Below, piece by piece: positions 57,504-64,000 of a DNA stretch of 64,000 nt. The notes beneath the pieces are model-generated. The model saw only the letters and a program-made list of their open reading frames with translations, searched no databases and had not been told where the DNA came from. A program made the translations under genes and the position numbers. Source of the DNA: Truepera sp965215315 (lineage in GTDB: Bacteria > Deinococcota > Deinococci > Deinococcales > Trueperaceae); NCBI GenBank assembly GCA_965215315.1, contig CBDCDB010000008.1, positions 682,001-746,000 on the forward strand, read 5' to 3'. Numbering within the stretch: the stretch's first letter is position 1; each line of letters starts with the position of its first letter.

Positions 57504-58934
57504 ATGCTTACGTCACCGGCCTATACCGACCGGCTCAACCGCATCACCGTACTCGCCGCGCTGTTAGGCCTATTCGCCCTCTTACCGGCTTTGGGGCCTA
57601 GCTGGTTGCTCTTCAAAGCCAACCGTCTGGTCGCCGGAGACGTTTACGGCGCGTTCACCTCGTCGCAGAGTTACGCGCTTATACTTTTAGCGGTGTGGGC
57701 GCTCCTTTTGGGGGTGAGCTTCGTCCGGTTTCCGGGGCGCGCCTGGGTTTTGGCCCTTTTGTGTACGGCGGCGCTGACGTTCGGATTGCTGCTGGTAGGG
57801 GGGGGCTCGAGTACCCTCCTAGCCGACACCTCCGACCCCGAACGCGCCCGCATTTCACTTCAGGGCGGCGTCTGGCTAACGCTTTTGGCCTACTACATCG
57901 GTATTTTCGGATCACTCGGCGACGCCCCGCAAACAAGCCGGACGCGCCTCCTGATGGTATTGCCGGGGCCGCTCATCGCAGCCCTACTCATTTTTACAGG
58001 AACGTTTGCGAGCGTTGGTCTGAGTCAGGAACTCGCCTCACAGGGCGGCGATTTTACGGCTGAAGTGCTTCGTCATCTCGCACTTGCCGGAACCTCGGTA
58101 CTGCTTGCGTGCGCGATTGGGATTCCGGCGGCGATCTGGGCGACGCGGCGGGCCGAAGCCGCGCAGCTTGTGTTGCCGACCGCCAGCTTTTTGCAGACAA
58201 TTCCGTCGCTCGCACTTTTCGGGATTATGCTTTTGCCGCTCGCTCGGCTCGGGAGCAGTGTGACAGTTGGACAAGCACTACTTTTTTGTCTCGTCGTCGG
58301 GCTTTTAGTAGCGGCCGTCAGCTTCCTCACACGCCGCGCTTCGGGCTGGCTGCAAAACATTCTGACGGTTTTGACGTTGCTGATCGCGCTGTTGCCAACG
58401 CTGCTCTTGACCGTCATCGTCGCCGTCGTCCTCAACGACCTGTTCGTCGCGGTGTTCAGCCTCGACTTCGGACGACTCAACTTTCCGGGGAGTTTGGCTG
58501 CGCCGCTCTCGAGCCTCGGCGTCCGGGGTATCGGCACCGCGCCTGCGCTCATCGCCCTGACGCTTTACGCCTTTTTGCCCATCGTCCGTAACACCTATAC
58601 CGGCATCAAAGAGGTGCCCCGCGCCGCCACCGAAGCGGGCCGCGGGATGGGCATGAGTCCGGGGCAGATCCTGCGCCGCGTCGAACTCCCGCTCGCGCTG
58701 CCGCTCATCATGGAGGGGATACGCGCCTCAACGGTTCTAACGATTGGCATTGCAACGGTTGCCTTTTTAATCGGAGCCGGAGGGCTCGGCACCTTTATCG
58801 AACGCGGGATTTCGCAGCAAGTCCCTGACCTCATCCTGCTGGGGGCACTGCCGATTATCGCTTTGGCGCTTCTGGCTGACGCGCTCTTACGCGGTCTCGG
58901 GCAGCTTGTGACACCACGGGGTATACGTTCATGA
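57504..58934 (+). CDS. OpuC-type ABC permease with N-terminal membrane extension
   Basis: 476 residues from the ATG at 57504, which has GGGAG 7 nt upstream; the frame opens earlier (57411) but without a ribosome site. The C-terminal 270 residues are a normal binding-protein-dependent permease with the EAA loop EAGRGMGMSPGQILRRVELP. The N-terminal 190 residues add about five or six membrane segments that short OpuCB/OpuCD proteins lack. It forms the importer with the permease at 60048 and the ATPase at 58948. Confidence 0.88.
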   Translation: MLTSPAYTDRLNRITVLAALLGLFALLPALGPSWLLFKANRLVAGDVYGAFTSSQSYALILLAVWALLLGVSFVRFPGRAWVLALLCTAALTFGLLLVGGGSSTLLADTSDPERARISLQGGVWLTLLAYYIGIFGSLGDAPQTSRTRLLMVLPGPLIAALLIFTGTFASVGLSQELASQGGDFTAEVLRHLALAGTSVLLACAIGIPAAIWATRRAEAAQLVLPTASFLQTIPSLALFGIMLLPLARLGSSVTVGQALLFCLVVGLLVAAVSFLTRRASGWLQNILTVLTLLIALLPTLLLTVIVAVVLNDLFVAVFSLDFGRLNFPGSLAAPLSSLGVRGIGTAPALIALTLYAFLPIVRNTYTGIKEVPRAATEAGRGMGMSPGQILRRVELPLALPLIMEGIRASTVLTIGIATVAFLIGAGGLGTFIERGISQQVPDLILLGALPIIALALLADALLRGLGQLVTPRGIRS

Positions 58935-58947
58935 CAGGAGAACACTG

Positions 58948-60051
58948 ATGATTAAGCTCGAGGGAATAAGCAAATGTTACGGCGACCAAGAAGCCGTCAA
59001 AGATGTCAACCTGACTTTCGGCGACGGTGAGCTGACGGTCTTGATCGGGCCGTCGGGTTGCGGTAAAACCACGACCTTGAAGATGATCAACCGGCTGATT
59101 GAGCCTACGTCCGGACGTATCCTGATCGGCGATAAAGACGTGACGAAGGCCGACCCGGAGGAGTTGCGGCGCGGCATCGGCTACGTGATTCAGAGTATCG
59201 GGTTGTTTCCACACATGACCGTTGAGGAAAATATCGAGGTTGTCCCGAAATTGCTCGGTTGGGACAAGAAACGGCGTATAAAACGCGCCCGCGAACTTCT
59301 AGATGTCATTGGCCTTGACCCGGCCCGTTACGCCTCGGCGTATCCAAAAGAACTCTCCGGTGGTCAGGCGCAGCGCGTCGGGGTGGCGCGGGCGCTCGCG
59401 GTTGACCCGCCCGTCCTCTTGATGGACGAACCCTTCGGCGCAGTTGACCCGTTGACCCGTGAACGGCTGCAAGAGGAGTTTTTACGTTTGCAGGCCGAAC
59501 TCAAAAAGACCGTCGTAATGGTCACGCACGATATCGACGAGGCCATCAAACTCGGCGACCGCATCTGCGTGATGAATATCGGCGTGGTCGAGCAGTTCGG
59601 GACGCCTGAAGAGATTTTGCAGCAACCTGTCTCGCGTTTTGTGCGGCAGTTCGTCGGAGCCGACCGCGCCCTAAAGCGCCTCTCCCGGGTGCGGGTACGT
59701 GAGCTGATGAAGCCGGTCGTGTCACTCGAGCTGGGCGCCTCACCCAAGGAAGCCGAGGTCGCCTTGGCCCAACACGATACTGTCTATATCACCCGGTCGG
59801 GCAAATTCGTCGGCTGGCTCGACCGCCGCGCTTTTGCCTTTGACACGAACATCGAACGTGCCTACACCGAAGTATCCGGTGGTTACGGCGTCGGGGAAAA
59901 CGACGATGTGCGCGGCGCACTCGCCAAACAGCTCGGGCAGGGCGTCACCGAGCTTCCGGTCGTGACCGAAAAAGGTGAACTCGTCGGGATTCTGGACTTG
60001 TCGGCGATCCTCGAGGTCACAAAAACCCGGAGAGACGCGGCAGCCGCGTGA
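58948..60051 (+). CDS. OpuC-type ABC transporter ATP-binding protein
   Basis: 367 residues. Walker A GPSGCGKTT (about 35-43), the Q loop IQSIGLFPHMTVEENI, the signature LSGGQAQRVGVARALA (about 135) and Walker B VLLMDEPFGAVDP (about 154) are all present. The C-terminal 120 residues (from about 245) hold two degenerate CBS-like repeats, as in OpuCA/ProV, where they sense ionic strength. CAGGAG precedes the ATG. The stop overlaps the next start (GTGA). Confidence 0.94.
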   Translation: MIKLEGISKCYGDQEAVKDVNLTFGDGELTVLIGPSGCGKTTTLKMINRLIEPTSGRILIGDKDVTKADPEELRRGIGYVIQSIGLFPHMTVEENIEVVPKLLGWDKKRRIKRARELLDVIGLDPARYASAYPKELSGGQAQRVGVARALAVDPPVLLMDEPFGAVDPLTRERLQEEFLRLQAELKKTVVMVTHDIDEAIKLGDRICVMNIGVVEQFGTPEEILQQPVSRFVRQFVGADRALKRLSRVRVRELMKPVVSLELGASPKEAEVALAQHDTVYITRSGKFVGWLDRRAFAFDTNIERAYTEVSGGYGVGENDDVRGALAKQLGQGVTELPVVTEKGELVGILDLSAILEVTKTRRDAAAA

Positions 60052-60839
60052 GTACGGCAACGCTTTCAGGTCGGCAGAGCGCGGGCAGGTCGGCGAGAAA
60101 CCGCGCGCTCTTTCAACTCGCGCTGGCGTTCGGCGTGTTTGCGCTGCTCTTTTTACTTTTCGCGCAACAAGCGTGGTGGGGCGCGGCGCTCCAGTGGCTT
60201 TTTCCGGAGAACCGCACGGTGCTGTTCGGCCGAGCAACGCTTTTGCAGCTTTCGCTGCAACACCTGCAACTCGTCGGGATTTCGCTCGGTATTGTGCTGC
60301 TCATCAGCCTGCCGCTGAGCGTGTGGTTGACGCGACCTCAGGGCCGAGCATTTTTACCGCTGGTCTCGTCGCTACTGTCGGTCGGTCAGACGTTCCCACC
60401 GATTGCGATTTTAGCGCTCGCACTGCCGTCGTTCGGCTTCGGCCTCCGTCCGACGCTGATTGCGCTCGTCACGTACGGGCTGCTGCCGGTCACGAGAAAC
60501 GCAGTTGCGGGCCTCGAGGCCGTACCTGCCACCCTCAAAGAAGCCGCAACGGGTATGGGCATGGGGCCGTGGGAGCGAGTATTTAAGCTCGAGCTACCCT
60601 TAGCGACGCGCGTGATTTTAGCAGGCGTCCGTACCAGCACTGTTTACACGATAGGCACGGCGACGGTTGCGCCGATTATCGGAGCAGGTGGGCTCGGGGT
60701 GCCGATTATCGCCGGATTGACGACAGGAAATCTGGCGTATGTGCTCGAGGGGGCCGTCCCGGTCGCACTCTTGGCGCTCACCGCAGATTTCGCGTTGGGG
60801 CGGCTCGAGGTCGCCCTCACACCGGAGGGTTTGCGGTAG
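60048..60839 (+). CDS. OpuC-type ABC permease
   Basis: 263 residues. About six membrane segments; the EAA loop is EAATGMGMGPWERVFKLELP at about 164-183. The GTG start at 60048 overlaps the ATPase stop by 4 bp. With 57504 and 58948 it makes a heteromeric permease, fed by the binding protein at 56385. Confidence 0.92.
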   Translation: MSTATLSGRQSAGRSARNRALFQLALAFGVFALLFLLFAQQAWWGAALQWLFPENRTVLFGRATLLQLSLQHLQLVGISLGIVLLISLPLSVWLTRPQGRAFLPLVSSLLSVGQTFPPIAILALALPSFGFGLRPTLIALVTYGLLPVTRNAVAGLEAVPATLKEAATGMGMGPWERVFKLELPLATRVILAGVRTSTVYTIGTATVAPIIGAGGLGVPIIAGLTTGNLAYVLEGAVPVALLALTADFALGRLEVALTPEGLR

Positions 60840-60909
60840 GGTTTGCTTTCGTTGGGTCGTCATCTTTTACAAAAATGCTTGGATTGCGTTTTGGTGTCGT
60901 CTTCATACC

Positions 60910-61105
60910 TAACCTGAGTTCGAGGTTTCTCCGGGGATAGGTTTTCTGTCTCTGCCGAGTTTGCTCTTACAAGCGTAAGGCGTACCTAAGGCTAAAACGC
61001 TCGCGTCGTCTTAAACAGCGAAAGCGCAATCCTTGAGACGGTCGTCAGTCACCAAAAGTACAGGATTTGTGTACCCGACGTAAAAACAATTCCGAACTCA
61101 GGTTA
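60910..61105. repeat. 196-bp segment with 13-bp terminal inverted repeats
   Basis: TAACCTGAGTTCG (60910-60922) and CGAACTCAGGTTA (61093-61105) are perfect inverted repeats. The interior has no gene. No flanking direct repeat is visible, so it may be an old miniature element, or a two-site regulatory region. Confidence 0.5.
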
Positions 61106-61125
61106 AAGAGGTTCACGAAAAGCGG

Positions 61126-61302
61126 GTGAGTGAGGCGCAGCTAGCTACAAACAAGGCGCTTCGGGAACTTAGGCTCTCTCAACCTTCAGTGAGACAGCGT
61201 TTAGCACATACTCTGATTGAGCTGGCGACTCGGCTCGAGCCCGGTAGCTATTCTGTATACCAGTTGCACAAAGGCGTTGGTAGAGTCGGACATAGACCTT
61301 AA
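61126..61302 (+). CDS. Possible 58-residue gene or remnant
   Basis: GTG at 61126 opens a 58-codon frame with a charged, helical look (VSEAQLATNKALRELRLSQP, then SVRQRLAHTLIELATRLEPG). The frame is open without a stop from 61084, and there is no near ribosome site (AAAGAGG at 61104-61110 is too far). It could be the end of a lost gene. No family is recognised. Confidence 0.3.
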   Translation: MSEAQLATNKALRELRLSQPSVRQRLAHTLIELATRLEPGSYSVYQLHKGVGRVGHRP

Positions 61303-61369
61303 CTGACTACCCAACAATGCTGATGCCGGACTATCTCAAGGGACAGCTGGCGAGAAAGAGAGTGAAGTA

Positions 61370-61657
61370 GTGAGCCTCGAGTTCAGTGGCGACCTCTGGT
61401 ATTGGCGTGGCCCTGCCCCGTTTTTCTTTGTCACCGTACCCGCAGATGAGTGCGAAGTTCTGCGGGACGTTTCCAAGTGGGTGACGTATGGTTGGGGCAT
61501 GATTCCGGTCAGGGCACAAATTGGCGAAACACAGTGGAAAACGTCGCTGTGGCCCAAGGACGGCCTCTATCTCGTGCCGGTCAAAGCCAGTGTCCGTAAA
61601 GCAGAGGGGCTCGAGGAAGGCGGCAAGGTGAAAGTAAGGCTCGAGGTCGGTTCTTGA
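61370..61657 (+). CDS. DUF1905 domain protein
   Basis: 95 residues: FSGDLWYWRGPAPFFFVTVP, ADECEVLRDVSKWVTYGWGMIPVRAQIGETQWKTSL and WPKDGLYLVPVKASVRKAEGLEEGGKVKVRL, in that order, are the standard elements of DUF1905, a small beta-barrel of unknown role. The GTG at 61370 follows GAGAGTGA. It stands alone before a decayed DinB gene. Confidence 0.87.
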   Translation: MSLEFSGDLWYWRGPAPFFFVTVPADECEVLRDVSKWVTYGWGMIPVRAQIGETQWKTSLWPKDGLYLVPVKASVRKAEGLEEGGKVKVRLEVGS

Positions 61658-61689
61658 TACCTAAAAGTGACACCTGATAAGGGGAACAA

Positions 61690-62212
61690 ATAAACATTTC
61701 CGAAACTTACGACTACCTCGTTCGTACCCGCCGAGACTTATGGACGGCGCTGGAGAATATACCAGACGAACTGTTATCCCGCGCACTCGCAGGTGATGGC
61801 TGGTTCCCTTGCCTCAATAGACCTGATCTTTCATATTGCTACTGTAGAGGACGGCTGGATATACCCGGACATCTTGCGCGAAGAGCCGGTACTGATAAAC
61901 TACCCCGCCTTAAAAGACATTTAAGAGAGCGCTATTTGTGAGTTTGCGTTGGAAACGCTGCTGGGCTACCGGCGGGCGGTGAAAAAAAGAACCCTCGCCT
62001 ACCTTACGGCGCTCGGTGACGACGAGCTGAGGCGAGCTGTTACCTCGCACTACTGGGAAACTCAGTTTACGGTGGACGGTTTGCTCTGGCACGTCATGAT
62101 TCACGAGATGCGGCACACCGCGCAGATTGCCGTGCTTTTGCGTTCACAGGGCGTCAAACCGCCCTTGCTCGACCTGCTGTTTTACCTGCTCGAGCGAATA
62201 AGCCTTAAATAA
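61690..62212 (+). pseudogene. DinB-like protein gene, degraded
   Basis: Three lesions can be seen. Where the start should be, GGGGA is followed by ATA at 61690 instead of ATG (then NISETYDYLVRTRRDLW). Near 61801-61812 the frame shifts by one base. After DLIFHIATVEDGWIYPDILR the frame runs into TAA at 61922-61924. Past this stop the same frame continues ALETLLGYRRAVKKRTLAYL and HVMIHEMRHTAQIAVLLRSQG, the metal-binding C-terminal DinB motif, to 62212. DinB proteins are small metal-dependent helical bundles, some using bacillithiol. The C-terminal piece (from TTG 61949) might be translated but lacks the first ligand His. Confidence 0.82.
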
Positions 62213-62240
62213 GATAGCGAAGGGTTGTCTCGAGCCTGCA

Positions 62241-62891
62241 CTAACTTGCTGACGTGGCGGGTTGGGAACCTAAAGCCAGCGCACAAAAGTTTGCCAAAAC
62301 CTTGAGCCCAACCGCCTGACTCTTCTCCGGATGAAACTGCGTGGCGTAAAGCTGCCCGGCAGAAACCGCGCTCTTAAAACTTACGCCGCCGTATTCGGTC
62401 GTCGCACCGGGGACGCTCTCGTCCTCAAACTCGACATAGTACGAATTGGCAAAATAGGCGAACGCACCGTCAGGAATACCTTCTAAGAGCGCCGGGTCGC
62501 CCGTCTTAAAAAGCTGATTCCACCCCATCTGCGGCACGCTGACGCCTTTGGGAAAGCGTTTGACCGTACCGGGCAAAAGCCCTAACCCCGGCACCCCCGG
62601 CGCTTCTTCGGAACCGTCCATCAGAAGTTGCAAGCCCACACAGATACCTAAAAAAGGTTTTTCCGCTACAATGTGCGCCCGCACCACCCCTTCAAACCCG
62701 GAGGCTAAAAACGCTTCCATCACCTGCCGAAAATGGCCTTGTCCCGGTAACACGAGGGCGTCGACCCGTTCAACGACAGCGGGGTCGGCGGCAATTTCAA
62801 CCTCGGCTCCACTTTTTTGAAGCGCTTTGTAGACGCTGTGCAGGTTGCTCGCGCCGTAGTCGAGAAGGGCGACTTTGACGTTTTCTGTCAC
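62241..62891 (-). CDS. hisH: Imidazole glycerol phosphate synthase subunit HisH
   Basis: 216 residues. HisH is the glutaminase half of the enzyme that makes imidazole glycerol phosphate and AICAR in histidine synthesis; it supplies ammonia to HisF. The class I glutamine amidotransferase triad is visible: Cys in FLGICVGLQLL (about 82), His and Glu in ATQFHPEKSQ (about 190). The GTG start at 62891 overlaps the hisB stop by 4 bp (GTGA). HisF and HisA are not in the window. Confidence 0.95.
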   Translation of the reverse strand: MTENVKVALLDYGASNLHSVYKALQKSGAEVEIAADPAVVERVDALVLPGQGHFRQVMEAFLASGFEGVVRAHIVAEKPFLGICVGLQLLMDGSEEAPGVPGLGLLPGTVKRFPKGVSVPQMGWNQLFKTGDPALLEGIPDGAFAYFANSYYVEFEDESVPGATTEYGGVSFKSAVSAGQLYATQFHPEKSQAVGLKVLANFCALALGSQPATSAS

Positions 62892-63469
62892 AGCGTTCCT
62901 TTGGTTGACGGCAGCGTATCCGAAACGATTTGCACCGCGTCATGCAGCGCCCGCGCCCACGCCTTCATAATCGCCTCGCAGACGTGATGCACCTCTACGC
63001 CTGAGAGCACCCGCACGTGCATCGTCACGCCTGCATGGTTACAAAACCCACGGAGTAGTTCGCGCAGATGGTGGACGTTAAAGCCGCCCGCACTGCCCTC
63101 AAAGCCAGCGGGCTCAAATGAGAGCCAGGGCCGCCCGGAAAAATCCAGGACGACGTGCGCCAGTGTCTCGTCCATCGGGACAAAGGCGTCAGCGTAACGG
63201 GCGACGCCCTTTTTATCACCTAAAGCTTCGGCAAACGCCTGACCGAGCGTAATACCGGTGTCTTCAGCGAGGTGATGCACGTCGACATGAAGGTCGCCCT
63301 CACCTTTTACGGCAAGCGCAAACGCGCCGTGGCGGATGAGCTGCTCGAGCATATGGTCTAAAAACCCATGCCCGGTTGTGGCAGTGCCGCCTACAGGTGC
63401 GTCTAAGTCTAGGGTGACCTCGAGCTGCGTCTCGTTCGTTACGCGTCTGACGTTGGCCGTTCTAGCCAC
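62888..63469 (-). CDS. hisB: Imidazoleglycerol-phosphate dehydratase HisB
   Basis: 193 residues, the monofunctional form. It removes water from imidazole glycerol phosphate in step six of histidine synthesis. Mn-binding His clusters are GHGFLDHMLEQL (about 34), DVHHLAEDTGI (about 65) and EVHHVCEAIMKAWARAL (about 164). GTG start at 63469, overlapping the hisC end by 8 bp; its stop overlaps the hisH start by 4 bp. Confidence 0.95.
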   Translation of the reverse strand: MARTANVRRVTNETQLEVTLDLDAPVGGTATTGHGFLDHMLEQLIRHGAFALAVKGEGDLHVDVHHLAEDTGITLGQAFAEALGDKKGVARYADAFVPMDETLAHVVLDFSGRPWLSFEPAGFEGSAGGFNVHHLRELLRGFCNHAGVTMHVRVLSGVEVHHVCEAIMKAWARALHDAVQIVSDTLPSTKGTL

Positions 63470-64000
63470 GTACCATCACCGCCTCACTGATCTTTTTTGC
63501 GGCCCTGATAAATACGCGGTTCTCTTCGGGCGTACCGACCGAAACGCGCAAACAACCCGACAGCCCCGGCAGGTGATCTTGCCGCCGCACGAGAATACCC
63601 TCAGCCAAAAGCGCGTCGAAAAGCCTTTCGGCGTTGTCTACCCGGAAGAGCAGAAAGTTCGTTTGGGAGGGGTAGATCTCAAGACCCGGTAGCTTCTGCA
63701 ATTCAGCAAACAGATACGCACGTTCACGTTTGGCTTCGGCGGCGCGGACCGCCACGTAGTCAGGATGCTCCAAAACCGTCAACCCGGTCGCTACTTGCAA
63801 CGCTGAAACCGAGAAGGGTAGGAGCAGCTTTTGCACATTCTGCGCCAGGTCAGGACTTGTCAGCGCGTACCCGAGCCGTACGCCGCCCAGACCGAACGCC
63901 TTGCTGAAGGTTCGGAGTGAAGCTGTATGCGGGTTTTCCCGGACGAGCGGCGAGAGGTCGGCGTCGGTAAACTGCCCATACGCTTCGTCGAAGACGAGTG
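63462..64000 (-). CDS. hisC: Histidinol-phosphate aminotransferase HisC (partial)
   Basis: The C-terminal half of a class I/II PLP aminotransferase, cut by the end of the window. Visible from the edge: LVFDEAYGQF (PLP-stacking Asp and Tyr), then LRTFSKAFGLGGVRLGYALT (catalytic Lys) and the end part SQTNFLLFRVDN and GCLRVSVGTPEENRVFI (Arg that binds substrate phosphate). It is the first of hisC-hisB-hisH, all overlapping. Confidence 0.92.
   Translation of the reverse strand, partial: LVFDEAYGQFTDADLSPLVRENPHTASLRTFSKAFGLGGVRLGYALTSPDLAQNVQKLLLPFSVSALQVATGLTVLEHPDYVAVRAAEAKRERAYLFAELQKLPGLEIYPSQTNFLLFRVDNAERLFDALLAEGILVRRQDHLPGLSGCLRVSVGTPEENRVFIRAAKKISEAVMVRG

Larger units (their letters stand above)
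60840..61369. other. 530-bp region without a firm gene
   Basis: Follows the transporter operon. It contains the segment bounded by 13-bp inverted repeats (60910-61105) and a possible gene remnant (61126-61302), both listed. No tRNA, terminator with a good T tract or other RNA was recognised. Confidence 0.4.

Noticed and set aside
1..64000. tRNA, rRNA or CRISPR array
   Set aside because: Spacers were read for cloverleaf-like arms, rRNA-like sequence and regularly spaced repeats; none was found. A tRNAscan or CRISPR search would settle it.

Overview
The window is a moderately GC-rich bacterial chromosome segment, coding on both strands, with short intergenic gaps. I infer a member of Deinococcota (Deinococcus-Thermus), possibly Truepera-like. 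The grounds are many start codons only 5-9 nt after a -10 box (leaderless transcripts), frequent GTG/TTG starts, a short IF2, a fused SecDF, a separate PIN-TRAM protein beside radA, and a glycosyltransferase of the MGDG-synthase type. The genus is not provable from sequence alone. The palindrome CTCGAG is strikingly over-represented in host genes and scarce in the 50.2-53.1 kb segment.

Layout. 1-3.4 kb (minus strand): preT/preA pyrimidine reduction with an interposed DUF29 gene, then a thioredoxin-like ferredoxin. 3.4-6.9 kb: a TetR regulator coupled to a metallo-beta-lactamase-fold hydrolase, then a multispanning membrane protein, an ABA4-like protein and a DoxX protein. The same inverted repeat lies before the TetR gene and before the membrane genes. 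7.0-9.4 kb: MarR plus a 14-TM drug exporter. 9.5-17.9 kb: glycolipid glycosyltransferase, PIG-L deacetylase, TPR protein, tandem GNAT, radA, PIN-TRAM, exported protein. 17.9-29.2 kb: a sugar locus with a GntR/LacI-type repressor, ABC importer, YesL-like protein, GH38 alpha-mannosidase, Gfo/Idh/MocA oxidoreductase, TIM-barrel isomerase and aldo/keto reductase.

29.2-38.5 kb (mostly minus): glmS with a long structured leader, a CvpA-like membrane protein, pheT-pheS behind a possible peptide-coded attenuator, a few small genes and a class V aminotransferase. 38.5-42.3 kb: a cell-envelope operon of a lipoprotein, a membrane-anchored alpha/beta hydrolase and a beta-propeller lipoprotein, plus a separate small lipoprotein. 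42.3-49.4 kb: rimP-nusA-ylxR-infB and secDF. 49.4-55.1 kb is accessory: a Phd/PIN toxin-antitoxin pair, a frameshifted HExxH lipoprotein with a partner lipoprotein, an AbrB-type antitoxin without a visible toxin, and two IS5-type insertion sequences side by side. 55.1-60.8 kb: ddl divergent from an OpuC-type compatible-solute ABC system, with a perfect 17-bp palindrome between them. 60.8-64 kb: a segment with terminal inverted repeats, a possible gene remnant, DUF1905, a decayed DinB gene, and hisC-hisB-hisH on the minus strand.

No rRNA, tRNA or CRISPR array was recognised. The least explained elements are the TetR-controlled membrane gene set, the envelope operon at 38.5-41.8 kb, and the lipoprotein peptidase pair at 50.5-52.8 kb.
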